Positions 56,813-64,000 of a stretch of DNA of 64,000 bases are shown piece after piece. Made by a program: the position numbers and the translations under genes. This DNA comes from Corallochytrium limacisporum (taxonomy: Eukaryota > Opisthokonta): NCBI GenBank assembly GCA_002811645.1, contig PDIP01000018.1, forward strand, positions 86,642 to 150,641. Direction: 5' to 3'. Under the pieces are notes generated by a model. The model worked only from the letters and a program-made list of their open reading frames with translations, made no database searches and was not told the origin of the DNA. How positions within the stretch are numbered: the first letter of the stretch is position 1; each line of letters opens with the position of its first letter.

Positions 56813-59800
56813 ATGGGTGGCGACTGTTTGGCAGAATGGCAGCCCTGCACGACGCACCGTGACTGTTGTGGATACGAGCGTTACACCTTCCCTACCACTC
56901 TCTGTGCCTATCCGCCGCCGACAGACAACTGGGCCGTTGGTGTCGATGTGAGTGTTGCCGAGCCTGTGCTGCAATGTATTCCAAATGCGTCGAAGAAAGA
57001 CAAACCTTGTGAACATGGTGTTGACTGTGTTAGCCGTCGTTTGACGACAAGTTTGTACTGTGATGTGGATACTTGTCGTGAAATACCTCCCCAGCAGTGT
57101 TCGCTTGTTTGCGAAAAGCCGTACGTTCCAGTGCTGGATGAAGTCTGGTGCCAGGATGCACACGGACGCCCTCGCCGGTGTACGGACCATGACTGCTGTA
57201 TTTTACCACCAACCTGTGAAAACTTCCATTGCGATACTGGGTACAAACCAGATCCTATTGCTGTATGCGCTGTGGACGGATGCTCTCCGGAAATCTGCTG
57301 TAATCCGACGTGCTCAGAAGAAGGTGGCTCGTGTTCCGGGGACGAAGACTGTTGTGGAGACAAGTTGGAATGCCTGTTGATACGCAGGGGTGCTGATGAG
57401 GGAGTTTGTCTCCCTAAGTGCTCCAAGGATGAGGAAGAGTGCTTCAGTGATGACCAGTGCTGCGGAGAAAGTGTCTGCAACCCAGTACCGCACCCACCAA
57501 AGAAGCGTCGCGATCACATACCAAGCAAATGTGGTCCACTCGGGCCGCTCTGTGTAGAGGGTAGTCCCTGTGATGAGCCTGGGGATTGCTGTGACGAAGC
57601 ACCGTACTGTGTTCTTCCTGCTACTACTTTTCTACGTCGTGAACCCGTCCAAACACCGACAGGCGTCCCAGCTCCGCCACCCGGTTCTTCCGGAGAGTGT
57701 AGAAAAGACCCGCCTTGTAAGAATGAGAAGGAGGGGTGTTTTGAGGATGCAGACTGCTGCGATAATGGAGCAATGTACTGCAATACTAACGGTCCCGTCC
57801 CTGTCTCTTCCGATCGCCGTGACGCTCCTCCTGGGATCTGCGAACCTGTCCCTGTCTGCAAGACCGAAGGCTTTGACTGCTACGATGATAAGGACTGTTG
57901 TGGTCATTGTGACTTCTTCCGACTTAACCGTCGTGAGGGCACTACCGGCACGTCACCAGCACCCGGCATTTGCGTATCCGACTGCAAGCCGCAAGGTGGA
58001 CTCTGTGTAAGAAATGGAGATTGTTGCGACGACTTTGTGTGCATCGATATTACGACGTCAACTATAACCGGGACACCAACTATAACCACAGGCACCGGGA
58101 TCGAAACATGTCAACCCGGCTGCTTGAGCCTGGGCACCGAGTGCCATGGTGTGGTACCTTGCTGTGGTGACCTGGTCTGCGAAGAGGAACGGCCAACGCC
58201 AGTGCGCCGCACCGTTGAAAGGCGAGTATGCACAACACCCTGCAGTGATGAGCATGTGGAGTGCGACGGCGATGAAAATTGCTGTGGTGATCTAGTCTGC
58301 CGACAGAATGCGATCGATAAACGCCGTGATGGCTATACCGGCACTTGTGAGCCGCTGTGTTCTGCTAAGTACCTTGGTTGTGATGACGACAATGACTGTT
58401 GCGAGAGCCTGAGGTGCGATTACTCTGTGGACATCTCTGTGGACATCAGCCGTCGGCGCATAGGGGGCATCTGCTTAGAAGAGTGCAAGGATTATGACCA
58501 GTCCTGCTACCTTGACGAAGAGTGTTGCGAAAGTTTTGTCTGCGAAGGTGGTGGTGTCCTGCCCCCGCTCCGTCGCGATACAGAACGGCGAAACGACTTC
58601 GAAGGCAAATGCAAACCAGCCTGCAGCCTTGAAGGTTGCAATGAGGATGGTGACTGTTGTGAAGGTTTGGTCTGTGGTGAATCCCCCCGGGACACCAAAC
58701 GCCGTGATGGTACCACTGGTAGCTGCATCCCCGAGTGCAAAGACGAGGAACAGGAATGCTACGAAGACGACGACTGCTGTGGTGATGGTCTATCCTGTGA
58801 GCCACCGTCTCCCAAACGGAGAAGCACGGAACCGGGAGTTTGCAAGCCTACTCGACCCCCGTGCCAGGAACTCGATGACGGATGTGATAGAGACGAAGAT
58901 TGCTGCGACAGGAGGCTATTCTGCGACACGCTGACCCAGCCTCGCCGTGACATTGACGATTGGCTAGGCATCTGCAGGCCGAGACCAGAGTGCAAAGAGG
59001 CAGATGAATCGTGTTACTGGGATGGTGACTGTTGTCATGCGGACCTGTACTGCGAAGGTGGTAGCGGAAACACTACGACCACAATCACTGTCACGGTCTT
59101 CGGCGGGGAACCGCCTGGTCTTTGCAAACCCCGCTGTCGAAGAGGCAAAGAAACCTGCGATGACGACGATGACTGTTGTACAGACAACGGTCGGCTCACC
59201 TGCCAAGAAGTCAGAGATGAAAACCGCCGTGAGGTAGGGAAAGTTTGTCTTCCACCGCCCGTCTGTGTTGAAGATTTCCAGGAATGTCAATCTGGTGATC
59301 AGTGTTGCAATAGTACCTCGTCTTGCCTTCCTTCGAGACCACCTGCACGCCGTGATACGTGGGTGGGCACTTGCACTCCTGATTGTAGAGATGAGTTAGT
59401 ACCATGTGCATCGCACGAAGAATGTTGTCCAGATCTCTACTGCGATCCCGCAGCGTCCGACCCTCGACGAGTGGTAGTCAAGGGTGTCTGTCGCAAGTGT
59501 GACGCAGGTTTCAGATGGGATGGACAAGAATGCGTCTGTGTCAATTTTGATGATTGTGGTGTCTGTAACGGCGACGGAACTACATGTAAGTGCCATACTG
59601 GCTACCACTGGGATGGCCAAGACTGTGTTCCTGATACGTGCTGTGAAGTTGCTTGCGATATCCTTCCGTGGCGACGAGACTCCGACTGTGAACAATGCAA
59701 GGACGACGCCGGAAGGGAGCGGCCTTGCACATCCGATGACTGTTGTGACTCTCCTCCAGACTACCTAACATGCGAGGATATTGTGTGCGGCGTCCGTGAA

Positions 59801-60748
59801 TTGAGACGCGAGATTTCGTTCGTTCCAGACGAGCCGTGTAGAGATGACTCAGGCGAACCCCGTGACTGCACGTACGACGACTGCTGTGAGCCTCCTCCGC
59901 CTCCCAAAACCTGCAAGGATATTGTCTGTGAAGATCGACCAAGACGCGGAAATGACAATGATGGCCGCGACGACGATAAGCCATGCCACGATGAGTGGGG
60001 TGAGATCCGCGACTGCACCGAGAGGGACTGCTGCGGACGGCCCGGATGTCGACTGAATAAGTGGACTCTGGCACCAACGGGTGAAGTCTGCTGGTTTAAC
60101 CACAGTCGTCGTGACTGTGCCAAATGCAACTGGCCCAACAACGGCTGCCAGTGCGACTCCAGGAACCCGCATGTGTGCGTCGAATGTGGATCCGACCGAT
60201 GCAAATACGAGAAGCCTTGCTTCGACGACGATGACGGAGGCGATGGCGATGGCGATGGCGATGGCGATGGCGATGGCGATGGCGATGGCGATGGCGATGG
60301 TGATGGAGACTGTATATTGAACAAGTACACCCTGGCCTCCACTGGCGAGAGGTGTTGGTTCGACCACGACAAGCGCCACTGCGCGAAGTGTAATCACGAC
60401 AACGATGGCTGCCAGTGCGATGCATCTAACCCACACGTCTGCGTGAAATGTGGGTCCGACCAGTGCAAGTACGAAAGACCTTGCCTTCGTGATGGTGGCG
60501 ATGACGATGGAGACAACGGTGATGGTGGCGACAACGGTGGTGGTGGCGACAACGGTGGTGGTTCGTGTGAGTTGAATCATTACACCAAGGCACCGACCGG
60601 TGCTCCATGCTACTTTGACAAGAACGACCACAGCTGTGCCGTGTGCAAGTCTTCAGACCATTGCCAGTGTGAAGAGCGCTACAAACACGCGTGCGTGCCC
60701 TGCGGCAAGGGACACATGTGCCCCAGTGCTCCACAGTGTCTCTGGTGA
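56813..60748 (+). CDS. Giant cysteine-rich protein with 17 cystine-knot-like units
   Basis: 1,311 residues. After a short N-terminal part, about 166-893 holds 17 tandem units (roughly 43 residues each) of pattern C-x3-6-C-x3-6-C-C-x3-6-C-loop-C, often with D-x-D-C-C, like knottin or Dickkopf N-terminal modules. In 15 of 17 units the last loop has a dibasic R-R (often followed by D/E); the other two have Thr-rich loops. Next come a G-Y-H-W-D-G-Q-D-C module and a second module, C-x-D-x2-G-x2-R-x-C-T-x2-D-C-C, three times (a fourth copy lies near residue 115). Three repeats with A-P/S-T-G-x-x-C-W/Y-F and C-x-C-G end the protein, joined by Asp/Gly linkers. Secretion is expected, but no signal peptide precedes ATG 56813 (the frame is closed at 56795), so a spliced upstream exon may be missing. 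Confidence 0.8.
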   Translation: MGGDCLAEWQPCTTHRDCCGYERYTFPTTLCAYPPPTDNWAVGVDVSVAEPVLQCIPNASKKDKPCEHGVDCVSRRLTTSLYCDVDTCREIPPQQCSLVCEKPYVPVLDEVWCQDAHGRPRRCTDHDCCILPPTCENFHCDTGYKPDPIAVCAVDGCSPEICCNPTCSEEGGSCSGDEDCCGDKLECLLIRRGADEGVCLPKCSKDEEECFSDDQCCGESVCNPVPHPPKKRRDHIPSKCGPLGPLCVEGSPCDEPGDCCDEAPYCVLPATTFLRREPVQTPTGVPAPPPGSSGECRKDPPCKNEKEGCFEDADCCDNGAMYCNTNGPVPVSSDRRDAPPGICEPVPVCKTEGFDCYDDKDCCGHCDFFRLNRREGTTGTSPAPGICVSDCKPQGGLCVRNGDCCDDFVCIDITTSTITGTPTITTGTGIETCQPGCLSLGTECHGVVPCCGDLVCEEERPTPVRRTVERRVCTTPCSDEHVECDGDENCCGDLVCRQNAIDKRRDGYTGTCEPLCSAKYLGCDDDNDCCESLRCDYSVDISVDISRRRIGGICLEECKDYDQSCYLDEECCESFVCEGGGVLPPLRRDTERRNDFEGKCKPACSLEGCNEDGDCCEGLVCGESPRDTKRRDGTTGSCIPECKDEEQECYEDDDCCGDGLSCEPPSPKRRSTEPGVCKPTRPPCQELDDGCDRDEDCCDRRLFCDTLTQPRRDIDDWLGICRPRPECKEADESCYWDGDCCHADLYCEGGSGNTTTTITVTVFGGEPPGLCKPRCRRGKETCDDDDDCCTDNGRLTCQEVRDENRREVGKVCLPPPVCVEDFQECQSGDQCCNSTSSCLPSRPPARRDTWVGTCTPDCRDELVPCASHEECCPDLYCDPAASDPRRVVVKGVCRKCDAGFRWDGQECVCVNFDDCGVCNGDGTTCKCHTGYHWDGQDCVPDTCCEVACDILPWRRDSDCEQCKDDAGRERPCTSDDCCDSPPDYLTCEDIVCGVRELRREISFVPDEPCRDDSGEPRDCTYDDCCEPPPPPKTCKDIVCEDRPRRGNDNDGRDDDKPCHDEWGEIRDCTERDCCGRPGCRLNKWTLAPTGEVCWFNHSRRDCAKCNWPNNGCQCDSRNPHVCVECGSDRCKYEKPCFDDDDGGDGDGDGDGDGDGDGDGDGDGDGDCILNKYTLASTGERCWFDHDKRHCAKCNHDNDGCQCDASNPHVCVKCGSDQCKYERPCLRDGGDDDGDNGDGGDNGGGGDNGGGSCELNHYTKAPTGAPCYFDKNDHSCAVCKSSDHCQCEERYKHACVPCGKGHMCPSAPQCLW
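60239..60300 (+). repeat. (GGCGAT)10 coding hexanucleotide repeat
   Basis: About ten copies of GGCGAT encode a Gly-Asp linker between two C-terminal repeats of the cysteine-rich protein. A degenerate relative lies at about 60490-60560 before the last repeat. Perfect repetition at the DNA level suggests recent expansion. Confidence 0.95.
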
Positions 60749-60804
60749 TATGATCACCGCGCTTCGGATTGCTGTAAAGTGATTCTATAAAGATGTCACT
60801 GAAG

Positions 60805-60810
60805 AATAAA
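60805..60810 (+). terminator. Poly(A) signal AATAAA for the cysteine-rich gene
   Basis: AATAAA lies 57 bp after the stop codon, inside the 97-bp gap to the convergent methyltransferase gene. Confidence 0.55.
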
Positions 60811-60845
60811 AGCCGCCAATGGCAGGATTGTATTTGGAGATGCTG

Positions 60846-61751
60846 TCAACTAAAGTAAACGCCAAAACCCATGGAACTCACCGGCGCCTTGTCCTCTGGC
60901 CACCTACCGAAGTTAATTCTCGCTGAACCCAGACACGCTTGTGTCCCATGCCATCCGCGCTGTACGAGCATCGCTTCAATAAAGTCAATATTTGATGCAG
61001 TCCCCTCCGGCCCGTTAAAGAAATTGACTACGATTGATGAGCCCTTAGCAGACATGTCAGCAAGGTCCACTATCAGCTGCTCCACTTCAGGTTTTTTCAT
61101 GTACATAACCAGACCCTCCAGAATGTGCATAGTGGGCAAGGAGGTGTCGTAGCCATGTTTGATCAGATCGTTGACACGTTCCTTTCCAAATTCCATATTG
61201 ATTACCTGCCGCGTGCACAAGGGTTTGGTCTCCGCTAGGTTTGCGATTTCACGGAGCTTGTTCTCCTTGAAAGCGTTAACTGACTCCACGTCTACTTCAA
61301 TGTATTTGGAGCACTCTTTAAGAGCATCGAGCCAAAACACACGTGTGTCCATGCCACACCCCAAGTTGGTCACTTGCAGTTGGTTACCTTCGCACCGAGT
61401 CATTTCTTTCGCAATCCACGATTGGATTGTATCATTGATAAACTTTGTGCGTACCGCTGTCCATATTACGTGGACAGCATCGATTTGATATATTGCAGAC
61501 AGCGAATTGTTTACCATTCTGCTAATGCGCTCCCCGCGTTCTCCAACGAAATGCTGCGCAAGTGGATCGTTGAACAACCGATCGCTTCTGGAAGACTCAA
61601 GCATGCGCTCAAATGCGATAGCTTGTGAGGTGCCAGCTACAAAGTCAAGTCCATCGCTGTCCGGAGCAGCGCACAACGTTTTGTACTCCTCGGCAGCTTC
61701 TTCTTGAAGCTTCCTTGCTCTTTCTTCTTCATCGGTCGATACAAATGGCAT
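60846..61751 (-). CDS. SAM-dependent methyltransferase, leucine-carboxyl-methyltransferase fold
   Basis: 301 residues of the PPM1/TcmP-like group (often called the TIGR00027 family). Conserved features appear in order: R-S-D-R-L-F-N-D-P-L-A near 55-65, R-T-K-F-I-N-D near 100, SAM motif N-L-G-C-G-M-D-T-R near 129-137, acidic D-V at about 153-155, and E-G-L-V-M-Y near 213-218. Members methylate carboxylates or hydroxyls of small molecules, and some act in secondary metabolism. It is probably cytosolic (no signal peptide). The start is ATG at 61749-61751. It sits between two secreted-protein genes, with no obvious functional link. Confidence 0.8.
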   Translation of the reverse strand: MPFVSTDEEERARKLQEEAAEEYKTLCAAPDSDGLDFVAGTSQAIAFERMLESSRSDRLFNDPLAQHFVGERGERISRMVNNSLSAIYQIDAVHVIWTAVRTKFINDTIQSWIAKEMTRCEGNQLQVTNLGCGMDTRVFWLDALKECSKYIEVDVESVNAFKENKLREIANLAETKPLCTRQVINMEFGKERVNDLIKHGYDTSLPTMHILEGLVMYMKKPEVEQLIVDLADMSAKGSSIVVNFFNGPEGTASNIDFIEAMLVQRGWHGTQACLGSARINFGRWPEDKAPVSSMGFGVYFS

Positions 61752-63457
61752 ATTTATGTCCCAAACCTAGTTGTCACAGGCCGTCGTTGATTTCACTTAA
61801 CTTCCCGTAAACGCAAACTCATATAATCCGTTCCATGGCTCGTAGATTATGAATACATTTATAGATATTTCGTGCAGTGACATGCAGTGGTTGCCCACGA
61901 AAGAGGTATGGCCCTGGACACTAATTTTCTAAAGGCACTGGACTCATGTGGAACGGGCACTGTAAGTCTCGTGTCTAAATCGATGGATTCTCGGGTTGAG
62001 TCTGGCTATGGCTCTCACTAAGTTCGAAGTCGCGATTGTCATTTGTCTTGGTTGAACGGTGACCCCCGCCATTCGGACTCCCGGACACAGTGTATTCCGA
62101 AGTGGTATCGATAGTGGTGGAACTAAAAGTAGCAAGTTCAGTGGCGATGTGCAATGACCAAATGATCAGGGTAGCTACATTCGCCACCGGGAATTTCCCG
62201 TCGGATAGGCGTGCCACTGTTATTGTCAGCCCATACTTGTGTTGCGACGAGACAGTTTTTCATTTTCACTGAGGCCCGGAACCTGCTGTACAGGCGATCC
62301 CTCTGCACCGACTTCGATTTTAGGCCCCCCTTTGGAGGCCCCCCTCCCCACACCGTTCAACACACAATTCGGTCCCTTGGGCAGGGGTCAGCGGAACCGA
62401 TCCGGGGCCGAGTTGGTGTCACACTAACCTTCTCCTCTTGCAAAGCAACGACGCCTGTGAGCACAGTATCCACTGGACTCAGTAAAATCCACTGCTTTGC
62501 TCCTGTAATCGCAGTGAAACATGCCCAAAGCCGGAACGGTGCCACTGGTTGATGTGCTATTAGCGCCCCGGACAGTATTGAAAATTTAACGTGTTACCGC
62601 ATGCCTGATAACAATTCGACGCAGAAGTTAGTACTACCACTATGGGCTGGGTCCCGAAGATTAATTTGATTAACTACAGACCTTCCCAAATCATGGGCAC
62701 AGGACGTTGTCAGGGGAAGTTTCAACACGGGCAAAGAGTTTTCACTATCACCCAGCCATAGGGGCTGGGGCGCCGGTGCACGCAAGGCCCAGGTAAGGGG
62801 AATGCGGGCGATAATTTCACCCGGGTCACAAGAGCCCCAGAAAAGTACATGCCGAGTTCAACAGTCTCTTTCCGTGCGCAGTGTCATTTTTTGACGAGAT
62901 GTGCGGATCATCGTGTTCAATGTTCCAGCATTGCCCAATTCCAAGGACCCTTTGATGTCACTCAGAGGGTCTCAAAAAGGGCGTGTGTACAGAATGAAGA
63001 GTCCCACTGCCGATATGCCTGGTCGTTATTGGATGCATCGAAGATAGGTGGTAGTTTGCCAGCACCTGCTGGCTGGGAGCTGTTGCGCCGCCTACACTAC
63101 GTGCCCCTTTACTGCGGTCTGGCCCCAGCAAAAGGGGGTGGGGGGGGCAAGGGAATCGAGAGGGGGAAGGGTGGCAGGCTGTCCCTCCACTGAAATGTAG
63201 GAACTTTGAGCCTTTTGCTCCGCAGCGGGCGGTGGAGGTCAATGCGATGGCATCGCACTCGTTGTCCTTTAGGTGGCACCTTACTCAAGAAGCTCTCAGC
63301 AAGGTACTCGTATGATCGAAAGAGATCCTTGAAGTCCTGTACCCTTCGAATGCCTACTTGCTTATGTACACTGTGATGCTACCATAAACGCGAGACGAGG
63401 GACCTTCCGGAATTCTCAAGCCAAAGCGACCTTAGAAGCTGAACAATAAGGAAGGCA
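61752..63457. other. 1.7-kb divergent spacer, no gene recognised
   Basis: It lies between the methyltransferase and the fibro-slime gene. It contains short C/G-rich stretches near 62331-62350 and a G run at 63136-63147. Frames of 60-115 codons here look random. No RNA gene was recognised. Confidence 0.5.
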
Positions 63458-64000
63458 ATGGCTCCATTGGCACACTTTGTTTGGCTGCTGCTGGTTGGCA
63501 CAGCCATCGCCCAAAGTTGTGATACTATCAAGACGTCGAAGCTGAAAGTAGTTTACAGGGATCTTATGTCCGGATACAACTATAGTTGGAACTTAAAACA
63601 ATTCCAATCGTCATCCCGATTGTAATTCCAGTGGACATCATATCCTTGGTATTGTCAAGGATGAGCTTGGGGCTGATGGCACTCCCACTATTGTAAAGAT
63701 TCCAGACGACGCTCGTAATGTACACAGTGAGAAGAGCTGGTGGGGATGGTACCATGACATGGATACCAATGTCCATGGCAAATATGGGAACCTTCGGATG
63801 GAGGATACCATTGAGCTCACTCGTAACTCTGCGACGGGGGAATACACCTTTGATTCCTCAGTATTAGGTTCTCGTGGTGGATTCTTCCCGCTCGACAAGC
63901 GCGGATTTGATGACCACAACACCTACTACAACCATAACTACTGCTTCACCTCACACGTTCGGACGTCCTTCACTTATCAGGGAGATGAAACCTTCACTTT
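63458..64000 (+). CDS. Fibro-slime (PA14-type) secreted protein, 5' part, apparent +1 frameshift
   Basis: ATG 63458 begins a signal peptide (residues 1-19, ending A-I-A) and a segment with V-V-Y-R-D-L, the usual opening of the fibro-slime domain. That frame stops at about 63620. One frame over, from about 63597, the domain continues with H-P-D, G-I-V-K-x-x-L-G-x-D-G-T-P, then F-F-P-L-D, D-D-H-N, H-N-Y-C-F-T-S and F-T-Y-Q-G-D-E-T-F-T-F, running off the window. The two parts fit if one A of the AAAA at 63595-63598 is surplus: a sequencing error or a real lesion. Fibro-slime proteins include Dictyostelium PsiA-type secreted signals and bacterial slime proteins. The domain call is good; intactness is open. 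Confidence 0.7.

Noticed and set aside
59849-60631. 260-codon minus-strand frame antisense to the cysteine-rich gene
   Set aside because: The Ala-Ile run is the complement of the GGCGAT repeat; a shadow frame.
1-64000. CRISPR arrays, bacterial operons, rRNA genes, transposases, viral genes
   Set aside because: None seen; gene structure, poly(A) signals and proteins are eukaryotic nuclear.

Overview
The window is eukaryotic and intron-poor. I count 22 protein genes in 64 kb. Twenty-one read as one uninterrupted frame; the last runs off the right edge and has an apparent one-base frameshift. No rRNA, tRNA, transposase or CRISPR array could be supported. Gene content points to an opisthokont, most likely a unicellular relative of animals: TAF1 with two bromodomains, RECQL5 with a C-terminal SRI-like domain, an Emi1/FBXO5-like F-box protein, ARMC1, a probable CENP-H, HELLS/LSH and VCPKMT-like proteins. 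An intron-poor holozoan of the Corallochytrium type would fit, but this is inference; an early-branching fungus is not excluded.

Layout. About 0-31 kb holds nuclear, cell-cycle and housekeeping genes: F-box (-), HELLS (+), CENP-H-like (+), TAF1 (-), NDUFA2 (+), a 2,313-residue helical-repeat protein (+), a membrane protein with an 11-residue repeat and zinc ribbon (-), an MDR reductase (+), Emi1-like (-), a 2OG-Fe(II) oxygenase (+) and ARMC1 (-). About 32-48.5 kb holds a PAF-acetylhydrolase (+), VCPKMT-like methyltransferase (-), an unknown protein with hydrophobic N-terminal segments (+), RECQL5 (+), an auxin-efflux-carrier-family transporter (-) and an ABCC transporter (+). From about 49 kb the character changes to secreted proteins: a 64-residue six-cysteine peptide, a protein with an aerolysin/MTX2-like beta region, a 1,311-residue protein with 17 cystine-knot-like units, and a fibro-slime domain protein. 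A SAM-dependent methyltransferase lies among them, and a 5.5-kb stretch without recognisable genes separates two of them.

Organisation. All eight convergent gene pairs are separated by only 68-179 bp between stop codons, whereas every tandem or divergent spacer is 478 bp or more. Large spacers carry homopolymer C and G tracts, several as C-run/G-run hairpins. E2F-like motifs lie upstream of HELLS, CENP-H-like, RECQL5 and (weakly) Emi1-like, which suggests a shared G1/S programme.

Most notable: (1) the giant cystine-knot array with a dibasic motif in the last loop of 15 of 17 units, next to a small gene with the same cysteine spacing; (2) the membrane protein with about ten 11-residue extracellular repeats and a cytosolic zinc ribbon; (3) the Emi1-like protein with F-box, zinc-binding region and a C-terminal RL-type tail; (4) the CENP-H-like gene with a 14-bp E2F palindrome in its promoter.
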